NCBI GenBank assembly: GCA_037127255.1
Contig: JBANSL010000005.1
Span: 6,262,001 to 6,326,000, forward strand
Source of the DNA: Persicaria tinctoria
Taxonomy: Eukaryota > Streptophyta > Magnoliopsida > Caryophyllales > Polygonaceae
Direction of reading: 5' to 3'
DNA length: 64,000 nucleotides
The notes beneath the pieces are model-generated. The model made no database searches and was not told where the DNA came from. It worked only from the letters and a program-made list of their open reading frames with translations. The position numbers and the translations under genes were made by a program. Position 1 is the stretch's first letter, and every line of letters starts with the position of its first letter. This document shows positions 63,553 to 64,000 of this stretch, in pieces.

Positions 63553-64000
63553 GGCTTTTATTTTTTTTATATATATTTTTTATTAGGAAATAATTCGAGG
63601 GCTAGACAGACTCGGCACCTCGAGAGGTGGATAAAGTCGGCAGACGGCGAACCGTCAAAGCATACAACGAAGAAACAAGAAAATGGTGCAACACAAAAGG
63701 TGGCAAGCACACAAATACAGTCGAACAAGCAAACCTAATCTAAACAAGTCGGAGACAACATAGACTAAGAGTCAACGCCATGCACCACCAAGCAGTGAAG
63801 ACGATTCTCCAAGGAAATTTTCGAATCGCGGAGTCGCCTCGATACACACCGCCTTGACCCCAACCAGACCCGACATCGGACGCCAGAACCCCAACTCAGA
63901 AGAGGAAAGCCAAGAACAACCGGACTCACAGCCGAGAACCACCCTAGAATAGACGCACCAAAATATCCCATAAGGATTTTATTGAGGCCATTTCGGGATT
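63553..64000 (-). mobile_element. Probable 3' end of a LINE, cut by the window edge
   Basis: Read on the minus strand, a T-rich non-coding region (many TTGT/CTTG words, no open frame) ends CTAATAAAAAATATATATAA followed by AAAAAATAAAA (plus-strand 63558-63585), resembling a LINE 3' UTR and A-tail. No reverse-transcriptase sequence is inside the window to prove it. Confidence 0.35.

Noticed and set aside
1..64000. A complete host gene or a new defence/biosynthetic system
   Set aside because: Every recognisable protein is either a transposon polyprotein or a short captured or broken exon; nothing supports an intact novel system in this window.

Overview
This window is nuclear DNA of a flowering plant, probably a eudicot. 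It is AT-rich between elements, plant-type LTR and LINE polyproteins are everywhere, and the gene scraps are plant-like (an RBR ubiquitin ligase, a kinesin-14, a nuclear-pore NUA/TPR-like protein). I could not name the species. I see no complete, intron-bearing host gene. The window is a transposon graveyard with one very young element in it.

Layout. 0-5 kb: a broken RBR E3-ligase exon, AT-rich DNA, a lone Helitron 3' end and a tRNA-like cassette. 5-9.3 kb: an L1-type LINE (endonuclease, RT, RNase H) with one frameshift and four stops. 10-13.2 kb: a 1.3-kb foldback built of two head-to-head MITE-like arms, a minisatellite and an LTR-like scrap. 13.2-14.6 kb: a Copia fragment. 15.5-18.7 kb: a tRNA-boxed element, a Copia 3' scrap, and a MULE with a 9-bp target duplication holding a nested hAT-like element. 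19-20.4 kb: a GC-rich repeat open in three frames, a LINE scrap and a solo LTR. 20.87-25.65 kb: a Copia element on the minus strand with 124-bp LTRs identical by eye, a 5-bp target duplication, PBS and PPT, and one frame break. 27.6-29.4 kb: a minus-strand Copia fragment. 29.4-31.8 kb: one copy of a duplicated segment, invaded by a small MULE. 32-34 kb: MITEs and a truncated LINE. 34.1-41.1 kb: a Helitron with an internal tandem duplication of gene scraps and a nested long-TIR MULE. 41.1-46.0 kb: a second Helitron abutting the first, carrying exons of a kinesin-14 and a NUA/TPR-like gene, and itself hit by a small Helitron on the other strand. 46-50.2 kb: small TIR elements, a 1,017-bp TRIM-like LTR element, and a hAT-like element. 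50.8-62.0 kb: a decayed Copia whose RT is split by a 6.07-kb CACTA element. 62-64 kb: MITEs and a probable LINE 3' end.

How the parts relate. Nesting gives a relative order of events: Copia before CACTA, MULE before hAT, the 34-kb Helitron before its MULE, the 41-kb Helitron before the small reverse Helitron. A segment near 29.4-31.8 kb recurs as the flanks of the 50.8-62.0 kb Copia, so each copy shows the empty site for the insertion in the other. The most notable item is the chimeric Helitron at 41.1-46.0 kb. I found no CRISPR array, no rRNA, no convincing tRNA gene and no clearly new enzymatic system.
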